A stretch of 64,000 nt of DNA. It comes from Pseudomonas sp. Irchel s3b2. Lineage in GTDB: Bacteria > Pseudomonadota > Gammaproteobacteria > Pseudomonadales > Pseudomonadaceae. The notes under the pieces were generated by a model. The model did not search any database. It was given only the letters and a program-made list of their open reading frames with translations, and had not been told where the DNA came from. Made by a program: the position numbers and the translations under genes. Below are positions 7,008 through 15,866 of the stretch, piece by piece. Positions within the stretch are counted from its first letter, which is position 1. The number at the start of each line of letters is the position of its first letter. The stretch covers positions 806,001 through 870,000 of the forward strand of contig NZ_FYEB01000001.1 of NCBI RefSeq assembly GCF_900187445.1, in the 5' to 3' direction.

Positions 7008-8233
7008 CGGGTGTCGCGTTCTTCGTGGTGCTTTTCATTAAGGTGCTTTTCATTAAAGTACTTCGGCGCTTGCCGGTACAAATAGATGCTCAGTGCCAAA
7101 CCGCTCAGAGCGGCCAATGCGGCAAACAGGAAGATCGAGGCAAACCCGAATCCAGCTGCAATCGCACCCGCCAGTGGTCCGGTAATCCCCAGCGACAAAT
7201 CGATAAACAGTGAGTATGCCCCGACTGCCGCGCCACGGCTGGAGGCGGGCACCAGGTTGACCGCTTCCACGCCCAGTGCCGGGAACACCAGCGAGAAACC
7301 GAAACCGCTCAGCGCCGCGCCGGCCAGTGCCCAATGGGCATCCGGCGCCAACCACAATAGCAACAACCCGAGGGTTTCCACCGAGAGGCAGGCAATCGCC
7401 ACGCGAAAGCCGCCGAGGCGGTTGATCAGATTGCCAAACAGCAGTCGCGCGCCAATGAAACTGGCGCCGAACAGGCTCAGGCACAGCACCGCGTTGGACC
7501 ACTGCTGAGTGGCGTAATACAGGGTGATGAATGTGGCGATGGTGCCAAAGCCGATGGAGCCCAAGGCCAGACCGCAGCCGTGAGGCAGCACGCGCCCCAG
7601 CACATGCATGAACGGCAGACGTTCGCCGACAACAATAGGTGCAGCGGTTTTCGGCCAGGCCAGCGCCAGGCCCAGAACGGCCAGCAGCACGATGCTCACG
7701 CCCATGCTCCACAAGCCCATTTGACTCACCAGCAGCACCCCCAGCGGCGCGCCGACCGCCAGCGCGCCGTAACTGGCGATGCCGTTCCAGGAGATGACTT
7801 TGGCTGTATTCGCCGCGCCGACCCGGCCGATGCCCCAGCCGATCGAACCGGAACCCACTAGACTTTCCGCGCTGCCTAACACCAGTCGGCCGATCAACAG
7901 GCTGATCAGGCTTAACGTCGGCAGGCTTTGCGTCCAGGCCGAAATCAACATGAACACACCGCTCAAGCCACAACCGGCGAGGCCATACATCACCGCGAGT
8001 TTGCTGCCCTTGTTATCGATGATGCGCCCGGCGTAAGGGCGGCTGAGCAGGGTGGCCAGGTATTGCACGCTGATTACCAACCCGGCGATCACAGCGCCGA
8101 AACCGAGGTCGCTGTGGACGTAGCCCGGCAATACGGCCAGTGGAATGCCGATATTCAGATAACCGATGAACGTGAACAGGACGATGGAAACGACTTGCAG
8201 CGTGACCGCCAGGGGGCGCTGGTTTTCTGACAT
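7004..8233 (-). CDS. MFS transporter, YhhS/YfcJ type
   Basis: This 409-residue inner-membrane protein has about 12 hydrophobic segments and the major-facilitator loop signature ([15 protein letters not shown], about residues 64-78). The sequence fits the YhhS/YfcJ (UPF0226) subgroup of drug/metabolite exporters. The substrate is unknown. The C-terminal tail carries a 5-residue duplication ([10 protein letters not shown]) from a 15-bp tandem duplication at 7027-7056, an unusual recent slip. Confidence 0.82.
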   Translation of the reverse strand: MSENQRPLAVTLQVVSIVLFTFIGYLNIGIPLAVLPGYVHSDLGFGAVIAGLVISVQYLATLLSRPYAGRIIDNKGSKLAVMYGLAGCGLSGVFMLISAWTQSLPTLSLISLLIGRLVLGSAESLVGSGSIGWGIGRVGAANTAKVISWNGIASYGALAVGAPLGVLLVSQMGLWSMGVSIVLLAVLGLALAWPKTAAPIVVGERLPFMHVLGRVLPHGCGLALGSIGFGTIATFITLYYATQQWSNAVLCLSLFGASFIGARLLFGNLINRLGGFRVAIACLSVETLGLLLLWLAPDAHWALAGAALSGFGFSLVFPALGVEAVNLVPASSRGAAVGAYSLFIDLSLGITGPLAGAIAAGFGFASIFLFAALAALSGLALSIYLYRQAPKYFNEKHLNEKHHEERDTR

Positions 8234-8338
8234 GGGTAAAGGTCCACGGGAAAGCAGGATAGATAGGCTGCTTATGATAGCGGTGCGGGCGGTCGCGAGG
8301 CGTGGAAAAAGTAAAACTATTTGCCGGACGGGGGGGAG

Positions 8339-8536
8339 TCAGGGTTTGGCGGGGGCAATCAGCTGTGTCGTGACCAGGGCGGCCAAGGCATTTTCTTCGC
8401 TGCCGAAGCGGGCGAGCAGGGCGGCCTGTTTCTCCGGGGAGAGGCGGCTCCAGATCTCGATCATTTTTTCGGCGGTGCCGATCAGGACGCTGGCCTGCAG
8501 CTCTTCATCAAAAGGAGGAGTGAATTCATCGGTCAT
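8339..8536 (-). CDS. 65-aa hypothetical protein
   Basis: A small acidic helical protein (MTDEFTPPFDEELQAS...) of unknown family. The ATG at 8536 is preferred; an in-frame TTG 12 bases upstream would give 69 residues. Neither start has a strong ribosome site. It lies downstream of another tiny minus-strand gene, with a hairpin between, so the two may be one transcript with partial termination. Confidence 0.5.
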   Translation of the reverse strand: MTDEFTPPFDEELQASVLIGTAEKMIEIWSRLSPEKQAALLARFGSEENALAALVTTQLIAPAKP

Positions 8537-8558
8537 GGGGAGGCTCAAGGTTCAGGCA

Positions 8559-8590
8559 GTGTGGAAAGCGCATATTAGCGCTTTCCACAC
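8559..8590. terminator. Hairpin between two small minus-strand genes
   Basis: GTGTGGAAAGCGC and its exact complement flank a 6-base loop (ATATTA). The 13-bp stem has no long U-tract, so it may attenuate rather than fully terminate. Confidence 0.6.
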
Positions 8591-8610
8591 GGTCTGGTCG
8601 TGCGGGTGTA

Positions 8611-8742
8611 TCAGTCTTCGCTGTCGGCCTGGCGGCGTTCAGGTGCTTCTTTCGTCTCGGGCTGTCGGGCACCGGCTTGTTGCGTGGTTGTCTGCTCAGT
8701 TTCGTGCAGGCTTGGGAAGGGGAGATTAGGGATCTCGTGCAT
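8611..8742 (-). CDS. 43-aa hypothetical protein, Pro-rich start and hydrophilic tail
   Basis: The ATG at 8742 has GAGGAG seven bases upstream, so translation is likely. The product begins MHEIPNLPFPSLHE and continues as a charged, Gln/Glu/Arg-rich, probably disordered tail. No family is recognised. A conserved small protein or modified-peptide precursor is possible; there is no modification enzyme beside it. Confidence 0.5.
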   Translation of the reverse strand: MHEIPNLPFPSLHETEQTTTQQAGARQPETKEAPERRQADSED

Positions 8743-8884
8743 GTTCGCGCTCCTCGCTAAGTCTGTTGATAGATCTGGTAGATCCGCGCTTTTAAAAAAA
8801 GCCTGCGCAGGATACAGCAGGAGAAATGACAAATAGACTTTTATATCCAATTGTTGCGACGGGTGGGATTGTCTAGACAGGTCT

Positions 8885-8941
8885 GTGTAGGAGCTGGCGG
8901 AGCCTGCGATGATCGTTCCCACGCTCCGCGTGGGAATGATC
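8885..8941. repeat. REP half plus GTTCCCACGC palindrome
   Basis: A single REP-like unit (TGTAGGAGCTGGCGGAGCC) is followed by a palindrome, GATCGTTCCCACGC and its near-perfect complement around a 3-base loop (8911-8941). It sits 12 bases past the phhC stop and may terminate the phh operon. A near-identical palindrome follows phhR at 13301. Confidence 0.7.
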
Positions 8942-8953
8942 AGTGGGAGAGGG

Positions 8954-10147
8954 TTACTTGCAGACCTCAGCGATAGCTTCGGCCAGCAGATCCAGACGCG
9001 TCGCATCAATCCCTGCCACGTTAGCCCGGCCTGAGCTGACCATGTACACGCTGTGATGCTCGCGCAGCTGTTTGACCTGCTCCGGCGACAAACCGGTGTA
9101 GGAAAACATCCCGCGTTGCACACCAATGTGCGCAAATCGCTCGCGCAAGCCGTGGGGTTCAAGCGCTTCGACCAGGCCGCTGCGCAACTGGGCGATACGC
9201 AAACGCATGGCTTCCACTTCATCGGCCCAGCGGCTCTTCAGCTCTGGATCGCCGAGGATGGTCGCGACCACGGCGGCGCCATGATCCGGTGGCGTCGACC
9301 ACAGGTTACGGGCGATGTTGGCCAGTTGGCTGCGGATATCCACCAGTTTGTCGGCGGTTTGTGCGCAGACAATCAGTGCGCCGGTGCGGTCGCAGTACAG
9401 GCCGAAGTTCTTCGAGCAGGAACTGGTGATTAGCACTTCCGGCAACTCGGCGGCGAACAGCCGGGTCGACCAGGCATCTTGCTCCAGGCCATCGCCGAAA
9501 CCCTGATAGGCGAAGTCGATCAGTGGCAGCAAATCACGACTACGCACCACGTCTAGCACCCGATGCCAATCGTCATGGGACAGGTCGAAACCGGTCGGGT
9601 TGTGGCAGCAGGCATGCAGCAACACCACATCGCCCTTGGGGGCTTCATTCAGCACCGCGAGCATCGCTTCCACATCGAGACGATTATCGCTGCCCACGTA
9701 TGGGTAATGACTGACCTTGACCCCGGCTGCCGCGAAAATGGTTTCGTGGATCGGCCAGGTCGGGCTGCTCAACCATACGCCACGGCCCGGCAGGCATTGG
9801 GCGATGAAGTCGGCACTCAAACGCAATGCGCCAGTGCCGCCCGGCGTTTGAGTGGCGCCGGCCCGTTGTTCGGCGATCAGCGCCGAATCAGCGCCAAGCA
9901 CCAACTCGTTGATGACCTTGCCGAACGCGACATTGCCGTGGCCGCCGATGTAGGTCTTGGTGGATTGACGCTCCACCAGGCGCAGCTCGGCGAGCTTCAC
10001 CGCTTCGGGGATTGGCGTCAGGCCCTGGGCGTCTTTATAGACACCCACACCGAGGTCGAATTTGCGCGGGTTGGGGTCAAGCGCATAGGCCTCCATCAGG
10101 CCCAGAATCGGGTCGCCGGGTACTCGACCGATGGCGTCGAAATGCAT
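8954..10147 (-). CDS. phhC: Aromatic amino acid aminotransferase PhhC
   Basis: This 397-residue PLP enzyme, a class I fold aspartate/tyrosine aminotransferase, transfers the amino group of Tyr (also Phe) to 2-oxoglutarate. Family signatures include GVGVYKDAQG near the start, the substrate loop HNPTGFDLS, and SCSKNFGLYCDR, whose Lys binds PLP. It is the last gene of phhA-phhB-phhC; its ATG overlaps the phhB stop (TAATG). It carries tyrosine made by PhhA onward to 4-hydroxyphenylpyruvate and the homogentisate route. Confidence 0.9.
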   Translation of the reverse strand: MHFDAIGRVPGDPILGLMEAYALDPNPRKFDLGVGVYKDAQGLTPIPEAVKLAELRLVERQSTKTYIGGHGNVAFGKVINELVLGADSALIAEQRAGATQTPGGTGALRLSADFIAQCLPGRGVWLSSPTWPIHETIFAAAGVKVSHYPYVGSDNRLDVEAMLAVLNEAPKGDVVLLHACCHNPTGFDLSHDDWHRVLDVVRSRDLLPLIDFAYQGFGDGLEQDAWSTRLFAAELPEVLITSSCSKNFGLYCDRTGALIVCAQTADKLVDIRSQLANIARNLWSTPPDHGAAVVATILGDPELKSRWADEVEAMRLRIAQLRSGLVEALEPHGLRERFAHIGVQRGMFSYTGLSPEQVKQLREHHSVYMVSSGRANVAGIDATRLDLLAEAIAEVCK

Positions 10148-10503
10148 TATTTGCGGCCCTCGGCGTTCTTCGCCACTTCGTCAGTGCGCGCGGCCATGAT
10201 GAAATCGTTGCGGTGCAGGCCTTTGATGGAGTGGCTCCACCAGGTCACGGTGACTTTGCCCCACTCGGTCAGCAGGCCTGGGTGGTGACCTTCGGCCTCA
10301 GAGATTTCGCCGACGGCGTTGGTGAATGCCAGCGCGTGTTTGAAATTCTTGAACAGGAAAACTTTTTCCAGCTGCATCACGCTGTCGCGAACTTCGATGT
10401 TCCAGTCAGGGATTTGCTTGATCAGGATCGGCAATTCTTCGTCGCTGACCTGAGGGGCGCCGGCTTGGCAGGCTTCGCAGTGGGCTTGGTTCAGAGCGTT
10501 CAT
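10147..10503 (-). CDS. phhB: Pterin-4a-carbinolamine dehydratase PhhB
   Basis: This 118-residue enzyme dehydrates the carbinolamine formed in each PhhA turnover, recycling the tetrahydropterin cofactor. The [21 protein letters not shown] core carries the family active-site histidines. The start at 10503 has AGGAACACACC in front; a longer in-frame start exists but lacks family similarity. It lies between phhA and phhC in one operon, overlapping phhC by one base. Confidence 0.93.
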   Translation of the reverse strand: MNALNQAHCEACQAGAPQVSDEELPILIKQIPDWNIEVRDSVMQLEKVFLFKNFKHALAFTNAVGEISEAEGHHPGLLTEWGKVTVTWWSHSIKGLHRNDFIMAARTDEVAKNAEGRK

Positions 10504-10572
10504 GGTGTGTTCCTGAATTCGATTCTTGTTGGAAATTACTATCTTTGCGCGCAAGTCGCGAGCGGGATCTGC

Positions 10573-11364
10573 TCAGGCCGCTTTGGGCTTTGGCGGAAAT
10601 TTCGGCGTGTGCAACCCCAGCTGCATACCTTGCTTGACCATGCCCATGATGTCTTCGTGGGCCAGATCGAACAGGCGCTTGAGGTTCGGCAGAACAAAAT
10701 ACAGCGGTTGCAGAATGTCGATGCGGTACGGCGTGCGCATGCATTCCAGCGGATCGAAGGCTTGATGCTCCGGCTCGTCCGACAGGCAGTAAACGGTTTC
10801 TTTGGGCGAGGACAGAATGCCGCCACCGTAGATGCGCAGGCCTTGTGGTGTGTCGACCAGGCCGAACTCAATGGTCATCCAGTACAGGCGCGCCAGGTAC
10901 ACGCGTTCTTCCTTGGAAGCCTGTAGGCCAAGTTTGCCGTAGGTGTGGGTGAATTCGGCGAACCAGGGGTTGGTCAGCAGCGGACAGTGGCCAAAGATCT
11001 CGTGGAAAATGTCCGGCTCTTGCAGGTAATCCAGCTCTTCGCGGGTACGAATAAACGTCGCCACCGGGAACTGCTTGTTCGCCAGCAATTCGAAAAAGGT
11101 CTGGAAGGGAATCAGTGCGGGGACTCGGGCAACCTGCCAGCCGGTGGTTTCACCGAGGACTTTGTTGATTTCACCGAGTTGCGGAATGCGGTCGTGGGGC
11201 AGACCGAGTTTTTCGATACCGTCCAGGTATTCCTGGCACGCACGGCCCTCGACCACTTTCAGTTGGCGAGTGATCAGCGTGTTCCACACCGCGTGTTCTT
11301 CGGCGGGGTAGTCGATAAAACCTTGCGCATCGGGCTCACGAGCCACGTATTGCGTCTGCTTCAT
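10573..11364 (-). CDS. phhA: Phenylalanine 4-monooxygenase PhhA
   Basis: PhhA hydroxylates Phe to Tyr using O2, non-haem iron and tetrahydropterin. The 263-residue bacterial form lacks the mammalian regulatory domain. The iron ligands are visible as His121 and His126 (FHEIFGHCPLL) and Glu166 (MTIEFGLV). AGGAGAGCAGC precedes the ATG. It is first gene of phhABC and diverges from the activator phhR, with a candidate PhhR box between them. Confidence 0.95.
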   Translation of the reverse strand: MKQTQYVAREPDAQGFIDYPAEEHAVWNTLITRQLKVVEGRACQEYLDGIEKLGLPHDRIPQLGEINKVLGETTGWQVARVPALIPFQTFFELLANKQFPVATFIRTREELDYLQEPDIFHEIFGHCPLLTNPWFAEFTHTYGKLGLQASKEERVYLARLYWMTIEFGLVDTPQGLRIYGGGILSSPKETVYCLSDEPEHQAFDPLECMRTPYRIDILQPLYFVLPNLKRLFDLAHEDIMGMVKQGMQLGLHTPKFPPKPKAA

Positions 11365-11486
11365 GCTGCTCTCCTGCTAGGGGATTCGTTCTTGTTGTGT
11401 GTACAGCTATAGACCTAGAAATACCCCAAGGATTGCGTCGTTGCAGCAGGTGATCCGGGCTGTGCATAGGAAAATTCTGTGACTTT

Positions 11487-11504
11487 CGTAAAGTTTTCGT
11501 TACG
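11487..11504. promoter_or_regulatory. Candidate PhhR (TyrR-type) operator
   Basis: CGTAAAgttttcGTTACG is an inverted repeat with a 6-base spacer, resembling the TyrR/PhhR box pattern TGTAAA-N6-TTTACA. It lies 123 bases upstream of phhA and between the divergent phhA and phhR, as expected for activation of phhABC by PhhR. Confidence 0.55.
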
Positions 11505-11604
11505 GTTTGGCCTCTGTGGCGCAGGCATTGCATTTTCCGGGTTTGAAAAGCGCTCTACCTGTCACATAATCTTGACAACTAACTGAGCCGCTCGGCAAAA
11601 AACA

Positions 11605-11695
11605 CTGTAGGAGCGAGCTTGCTCGCGAAAGCGGTCTGTCTGATACATCAATGTTGGATGGTCCGACGCTTTCGCGAGCAAGCTCACTCCTACAG
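11605..11695. repeat. REP inverted pair between phhA and phhR
   Basis: Arms of the CTGTAGGAGCGAGCTTGCTC type lie at 11605-11632 and 11668-11695, separated by 35 bases. The right arm has one mismatch (CACTCC). It fills most of the 375-base gap between the divergent genes. Confidence 0.85.
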
Positions 11696-11740
11696 GTTCG
11701 CGTGGCATTAGCCTAATTCACCGTTTTTTTGGGCCTTTTT

Positions 11741-13300
11741 ATGCGTATCAAAGTTCACTGCCAGAACCGCATCGGTATCCTGCGCGACATTCTCAACCTG
11801 TTGGTCGAGTACGGGATCAACGTTGCTCGCGGCGAAGTGGGCGGTGAGCATGGCAACGCGATTTATCTGCACTGCCCGAACCTGATCAATATTCAGTTCC
11901 AGGCATTGCGTCCGAAGTTCGAGGCCATTGCCGGGGTATTCGGCGTCAAGCGCGTAGGGTTGATGCCCAGCGAGCGTCGGCACATGGAACTCAATGCCTT
12001 GCTCGGTGCCTTGGAGTTTCCAGTGCTGTCGATCGACATGGGCGGTTCCATCGTTGCGGCCAACCGTGCGGCGGCGCAGTTGCTCGGGGTGCGGGTGGAC
12101 GAGGTGCCGGGGATTCCACTGTCGCGGTACGCCGAGGATTTCGATTTGCCGGAGTTGGTGCGCGCCAACAAATCGCGGATCAATGGCTTGCGGGTCAAGG
12201 TCAAGGGCGACGTGTTTCTTGCCGACATCGCGCCGCTGCAGTCGGAGCATGACGAAAGCGAGGCCATGGCCGGTGCGGTGTTGACGTTGCACCGGGCGGA
12301 TCGGGTGGGCGAGCGCATTTACAACGTGCGCAAACAGGAGTTGCGTGGCTTCGACAGCATTTTCCAGAGCTCGAAAGTGATGGCGGCGGTGGTTCGCGAG
12401 GCGCGGCGCATGGCACCGCTGGATGCGCCGCTATTGATAGAAGGCGAAACCGGCACCGGCAAAGAGTTGTTGGCGCGGGCCTGTCACCTGGCGAGCCCGC
12501 GTGGGCAATCACCGCTGATGGCGCTCAACTGCGCCGGTCTGCCAGAGTCCATGGCCGAGACCGAATTGTTCGGTTACGGCCCCGGCGCCTTCGAAGGGGC
12601 TCGGGCCGAAGGCAAGCTTGGGCTGTTGGAACTGACGGCCGGTGGTACGTTGTTCCTCGACGGCGTCGGCGAAATGAGCCCGCGCTTGCAGGTGAAATTG
12701 CTGCGCTTTCTGCAGGACGGTTGCTTCCGTCGTGTAGGCAGTGATGAAGAGGTCTATCTGGATGTGCGGGTGATTTGCGCAACGCAAGTGGACTTGTCCG
12801 AGCTGTGCGCTCGCGGTGAGTTTCGCCAGGATTTGTACCACCGCTTGAACGTGCTTTCGTTGCACATCCCGCCGCTGCGCGAATGCCTCGACGGATTGGC
12901 GCCGCTGGTGGAGCACTTCCTCGATCAGGCCAGTCGGCAAATCGGTTGCCCGTTGCCGAAACTGGCGCCAGCGGCGATGGAGCGGCTCAGTCACTATCAC
13001 TGGCCGGGTAATGTGCGGCAGTTGGAAAACGTACTGTTCCAGGCGGTTTCCCTGTGCGACGGCGGCACCGTCAAAGCCGAGCACATTCGCCTGCCGGACT
13101 ACGGCGTGCGTCAGCCGCTTGGCGATTTTTCCCTTGAGGGCGGCTTGGACGAGATTGTCGGGCGCTTCGAGAAAGCGGTGCTGGAGCGTTTGTATTCCGA
13201 ACACCCGAGCAGTCGGCAACTGGGCAAGCGGTTGGGGGTTTCGCATACCACTATTGCTAATAAGTTGCGTGAGTACGAAGTCGGTAAAGACAACACCTGA
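11741..13300 (+). CDS. phhR: Aromatic amino acid-responsive regulator PhhR (TyrR family)
   Basis: PhhR senses Phe/Tyr and activates phhABC. The 519 residues comprise an N-terminal ACT-like domain (MRIKVHCQNRIGILRDIL), a PAS-like region, an AAA+ domain with GETGTGKE Walker A, and a C-terminal helix-turn-helix (SSRQLGKRLGVSHTTIANKL). The loop that contacts sigma-54 reads GAFEGA instead of GAFTGA, matching the known use of sigma-70 by this family. The ATG at 11741 gives the 519-residue length usual in Pseudomonas. Confidence 0.93.
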   Translation: MRIKVHCQNRIGILRDILNLLVEYGINVARGEVGGEHGNAIYLHCPNLINIQFQALRPKFEAIAGVFGVKRVGLMPSERRHMELNALLGALEFPVLSIDMGGSIVAANRAAAQLLGVRVDEVPGIPLSRYAEDFDLPELVRANKSRINGLRVKVKGDVFLADIAPLQSEHDESEAMAGAVLTLHRADRVGERIYNVRKQELRGFDSIFQSSKVMAAVVREARRMAPLDAPLLIEGETGTGKELLARACHLASPRGQSPLMALNCAGLPESMAETELFGYGPGAFEGARAEGKLGLLELTAGGTLFLDGVGEMSPRLQVKLLRFLQDGCFRRVGSDEEVYLDVRVICATQVDLSELCARGEFRQDLYHRLNVLSLHIPPLRECLDGLAPLVEHFLDQASRQIGCPLPKLAPAAMERLSHYHWPGNVRQLENVLFQAVSLCDGGTVKAEHIRLPDYGVRQPLGDFSLEGGLDEIVGRFEKAVLERLYSEHPSSRQLGKRLGVSHTTIANKLREYEVGKDNT

Positions 13301-13335
13301 CTGATCGTTCCCACGCAGAGCGTGGGAACGATCAG
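13301..13335. terminator. Palindrome after phhR
   Basis: CTGATCGTTCCCACGC and its exact complement around a 3-base loop start right after the phhR stop. It is the same repeat family as 8911-8941 on the other side of the phh locus. It probably serves as a terminator. Confidence 0.65.
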
Positions 13336-13464
13336 GTGACGGAAACTGAGGATTGCCGCGAAGCGGCATGACACCGCCGGTTTTTCGTCTTCGATACATC
13401 CCCCCATTCCCCTCTGAACCCCTCAAGTCCTTTGTTTGCCGGGCCCGGCGCCGCCAGAAAAAAG

Positions 13465-13482
13465 TTGGTCTGCTAATTGCTT
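13465..13482 (+). promoter_or_regulatory. Sigma-54 promoter for flgF operon
   Basis: TTGGTCTGCTAATTGCTT has GG and GC separated by exactly 10 bases and the -12 TTGCT match. It lies 56 bases before flgF. The -24 element (TTGGTC) deviates from TTGGCAC. It fits FleR-dependent class III flagellar control. Confidence 0.65.
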
Positions 13483-13537
13483 ATGGCTCAGCAGTACAGC
13501 GGTGGGCGGCAAACGTCCGGCATGCAGAGGAAAGAGT

Positions 13538-14278
13538 GTGGACAAGTACCTTTATGTGGCAATGACCGGCGCCAGCCAGAATGCACTGGCGCAGAAGGCT
13601 CATGCGAACAACCTGGCGAACATCTCTACCAACGGTTTTCAGAAGGACCTGGAACAAGCCCGTTCGATGCCGGTGTTTGGTGACAGCTTTCCGGCACGCG
13701 CGTTTGCCATGAGCGAGCGTCCTGCCACCGACTTCTCCGCAGGCTCGCTGGTGGAAACCGGTCGCGACCTTGATGTCGCGGTGCAAGGAAACGGCTGGAT
13801 CGCCGTACAGAACCCCGATGGCGGTGAAAGCTACGTGCGCACCGGCAGCCTGAACGTTGATGCCCTGGGCGTGCTGCGCGCTGGCAACGGTATGCCGGTG
13901 GTAGGCAATGGCGGGCCGATTGCCGTGCCGCCTGAGCAGCAGATCGAAGTCGGCGAAGACGGCACCATCAGCATTCGTGCGATGGGCGAAGGCCCTCGCG
14001 TGATGGCCGAAGTCGACCGCATCAAACTGGTCAATCCGGATTTCAAGAACATGACCAAAGGCCTGGACGGTTCGATCCATACCAAGGACGGCAAGCCGGC
14101 GCAGGCCGATGCCAACGTCAAACTGGTCTCCGGGTTCCTTGAGTCGAGCAACGTCAATGCCGTGGAAGAAATGACCTCGGTGCTGGCACTGGCCAAGCAG
14201 TTCGAACTGCACATCAAGATGATGAACACCGCCAAAGACGATGACCAGGCCATGGCTCGGGTCTTGCAGATCAGCTAA
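13538..14278 (+). CDS. flgF: Flagellar proximal rod protein FlgF
   Basis: FlgF forms part of the proximal rod in the periplasm. Starting at the GTG at 13538 (GAGGAAAGAGT in front) gives 246 residues beginning MDKYLYVAMTGASQN, as in the family. The N-terminal rod motif (ANNLANISTNGFQKDL) and C-terminal helix (SSNVNAVEEMTSVLALAKQF) that pack the rod are present. It is first gene of flgFGHIJKL; flgBCDE are not adjacent, phhR is. Confidence 0.95.
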   Translation: MDKYLYVAMTGASQNALAQKAHANNLANISTNGFQKDLEQARSMPVFGDSFPARAFAMSERPATDFSAGSLVETGRDLDVAVQGNGWIAVQNPDGGESYVRTGSLNVDALGVLRAGNGMPVVGNGGPIAVPPEQQIEVGEDGTISIRAMGEGPRVMAEVDRIKLVNPDFKNMTKGLDGSIHTKDGKPAQADANVKLVSGFLESSNVNAVEEMTSVLALAKQFELHIKMMNTAKDDDQAMARVLQIS

Positions 14279-14323
14279 TTATCAGAACGTCGCGCCGTAA
14301 AACAGGCGCACGAGGAGAATCGA

Positions 14324-15109
14324 ATGCTTCCGGCTCTATGGGTTGCCAAAACAGGTCTGTCCGCCCAGGACACCAACCTCACCACCATTTCCAACAACCT
14401 GGCGAACGTATCGACCACGGGTTTCAAACGTGACCGCGCCGAGTTCCAGGACTTGCTGTATCAGATCAAACGCCAGCCAGGCGCCCAGTCGACCCAGGAC
14501 AGCGAACTGCCGTCGGGTCTGCAAGTGGGTACCGGTGTGCGCATCGTCGGCACCCAGAAAAACTTCACCGCCGGTAGCTTGCAAACCACTGAGCAGCCGT
14601 TGGACATGGCCATCGATGGTCGCGGTTTCTTCCAGATTCTGCAGCCGGACGGCACCACGTCCTACACCCGTGACGGTACGTTCCACCTCGATTCCAACGG
14701 CCAGATTGTGAACGCCAGCGGCTTCGCCCTGGAGCCGGCGATTGTCATTCCGAACGACGCCCAGACCTTCACCGTCGGCCGTGACGGCACCGTGTCCATC
14801 ACCGTTGCCGGCAACCCGGCCTCCCAGGTGATCGGCAACCTGCAAACCGCTGATTTCATCAACCCGGCCGGTCTGCAAGCAGTGGGCAACAACCTGTTCC
14901 TGGAAACCGCGGCCAGTGGCGCGCCGCAAGTCGGCACCCCGGGCCTCGCCGGTTTCGGCACCACGCTGCAGAACACCCTGGAAACGTCCAACGTCAGCAC
15001 CGTTGAAGAGATGGTCAACATGATCACCACTCAGCGCGCCTACGAGATGAACTCCAAGGTGATTTCCACCGCCGACCAGATGCTCTCGTTCGTAACGCAG
15101 AATCTGTAA
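14324..15109 (+). CDS. flgG: Flagellar distal rod protein FlgG
   Basis: FlgG polymerises as the distal rod. The length is 261 residues with the standard opening MLPALWVAKTGLSAQDTNL and the rod/hook motifs SNNLANVSTTGFKRDR and SNVSTVEEMVNMITTQRAYEMNSK. A GAGGAG site precedes the ATG. It lies 45 bases after flgF. Confidence 0.97.
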   Translation: MLPALWVAKTGLSAQDTNLTTISNNLANVSTTGFKRDRAEFQDLLYQIKRQPGAQSTQDSELPSGLQVGTGVRIVGTQKNFTAGSLQTTEQPLDMAIDGRGFFQILQPDGTTSYTRDGTFHLDSNGQIVNASGFALEPAIVIPNDAQTFTVGRDGTVSITVAGNPASQVIGNLQTADFINPAGLQAVGNNLFLETAASGAPQVGTPGLAGFGTTLQNTLETSNVSTVEEMVNMITTQRAYEMNSKVISTADQMLSFVTQNL

Positions 15110-15161
15110 TCAAGTCTATGAGGCGGCCATGAGGTCGCCTGCAACACCGTGAGGTAGGGTC

Positions 15162-15857
15162 ATGAATCGCTTTGTATTTGTTCTGGCACTGAGTGGGGTC
15201 GTCGTGCTCGCGGGCTGCGTCGCTCCGCCACCCAAGCCCAATGACCCTTACTACGCCCCGGTGTTGCCGCGCACGCCGCTGCCGGCTGCCGCCAATAACG
15301 GCTCGATTTATCAGGCCGGTTTTGAACAGAACCTGTACAGCGACCGCAAGGCATTCCGGGTCGGTGACATCATCACCATCACCCTGAACGAGCGCACCCA
15401 GGCGAGCAAGAACGCCAATTCGCAGATCGACAAGAACAGCAAGACCGACATCGGCCTGAGCTCGTTTTTCGGGGGCGGCCTGAGCACCAGTGATCCAGTG
15501 GGCAGCGGTAGCCTGAGCCTGGACGTCGGTTACGAAGGTGACCGCGCCACCAAGGGCGACAGCAAGTCCGGCCAGAGCAACAGCCTGACCGGTTCGATCA
15601 CCGTGACCGTCGCCGACGTGTTGCCCAACGGCATCATCGCCGTGCGCGGCGAGAAGTGGCTGACCCTCAACACCGGCGATGAGCTGGTGCGGATTGCCGG
15701 CCTGGTTCGCGCCGATGACATCGCCACCGACAACACCGTGTCGTCGACCCGCGTCGCCGATGCACGCATCACCTATTCGGGCACCGGTGCGTTTGCCGAT
15801 GCGAGTCAGCCAGGCTGGTTCGACCGTTTCTTCCTCAGCCCGCTGTTCCCTTTCTAG
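15162..15857 (+). CDS. flgH: Flagellar L-ring lipoprotein FlgH
   Basis: FlgH forms the outer-membrane bushing ring. The 231 residues start with a lipoprotein signal peptide with lipobox LAGC (Cys at residue 19), then [17 protein letters not shown] and the C-terminal motif ending SPLFPF. flgI begins within or just after the stop region. Confidence 0.97.
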   Translation: MNRFVFVLALSGVVVLAGCVAPPPKPNDPYYAPVLPRTPLPAAANNGSIYQAGFEQNLYSDRKAFRVGDIITITLNERTQASKNANSQIDKNSKTDIGLSSFFGGGLSTSDPVGSGSLSLDVGYEGDRATKGDSKSGQSNSLTGSITVTVADVLPNGIIAVRGEKWLTLNTGDELVRIAGLVRADDIATDNTVSSTRVADARITYSGTGAFADASQPGWFDRFFLSPLFPF

Positions 15858-15866
15858 GTGGCTACG

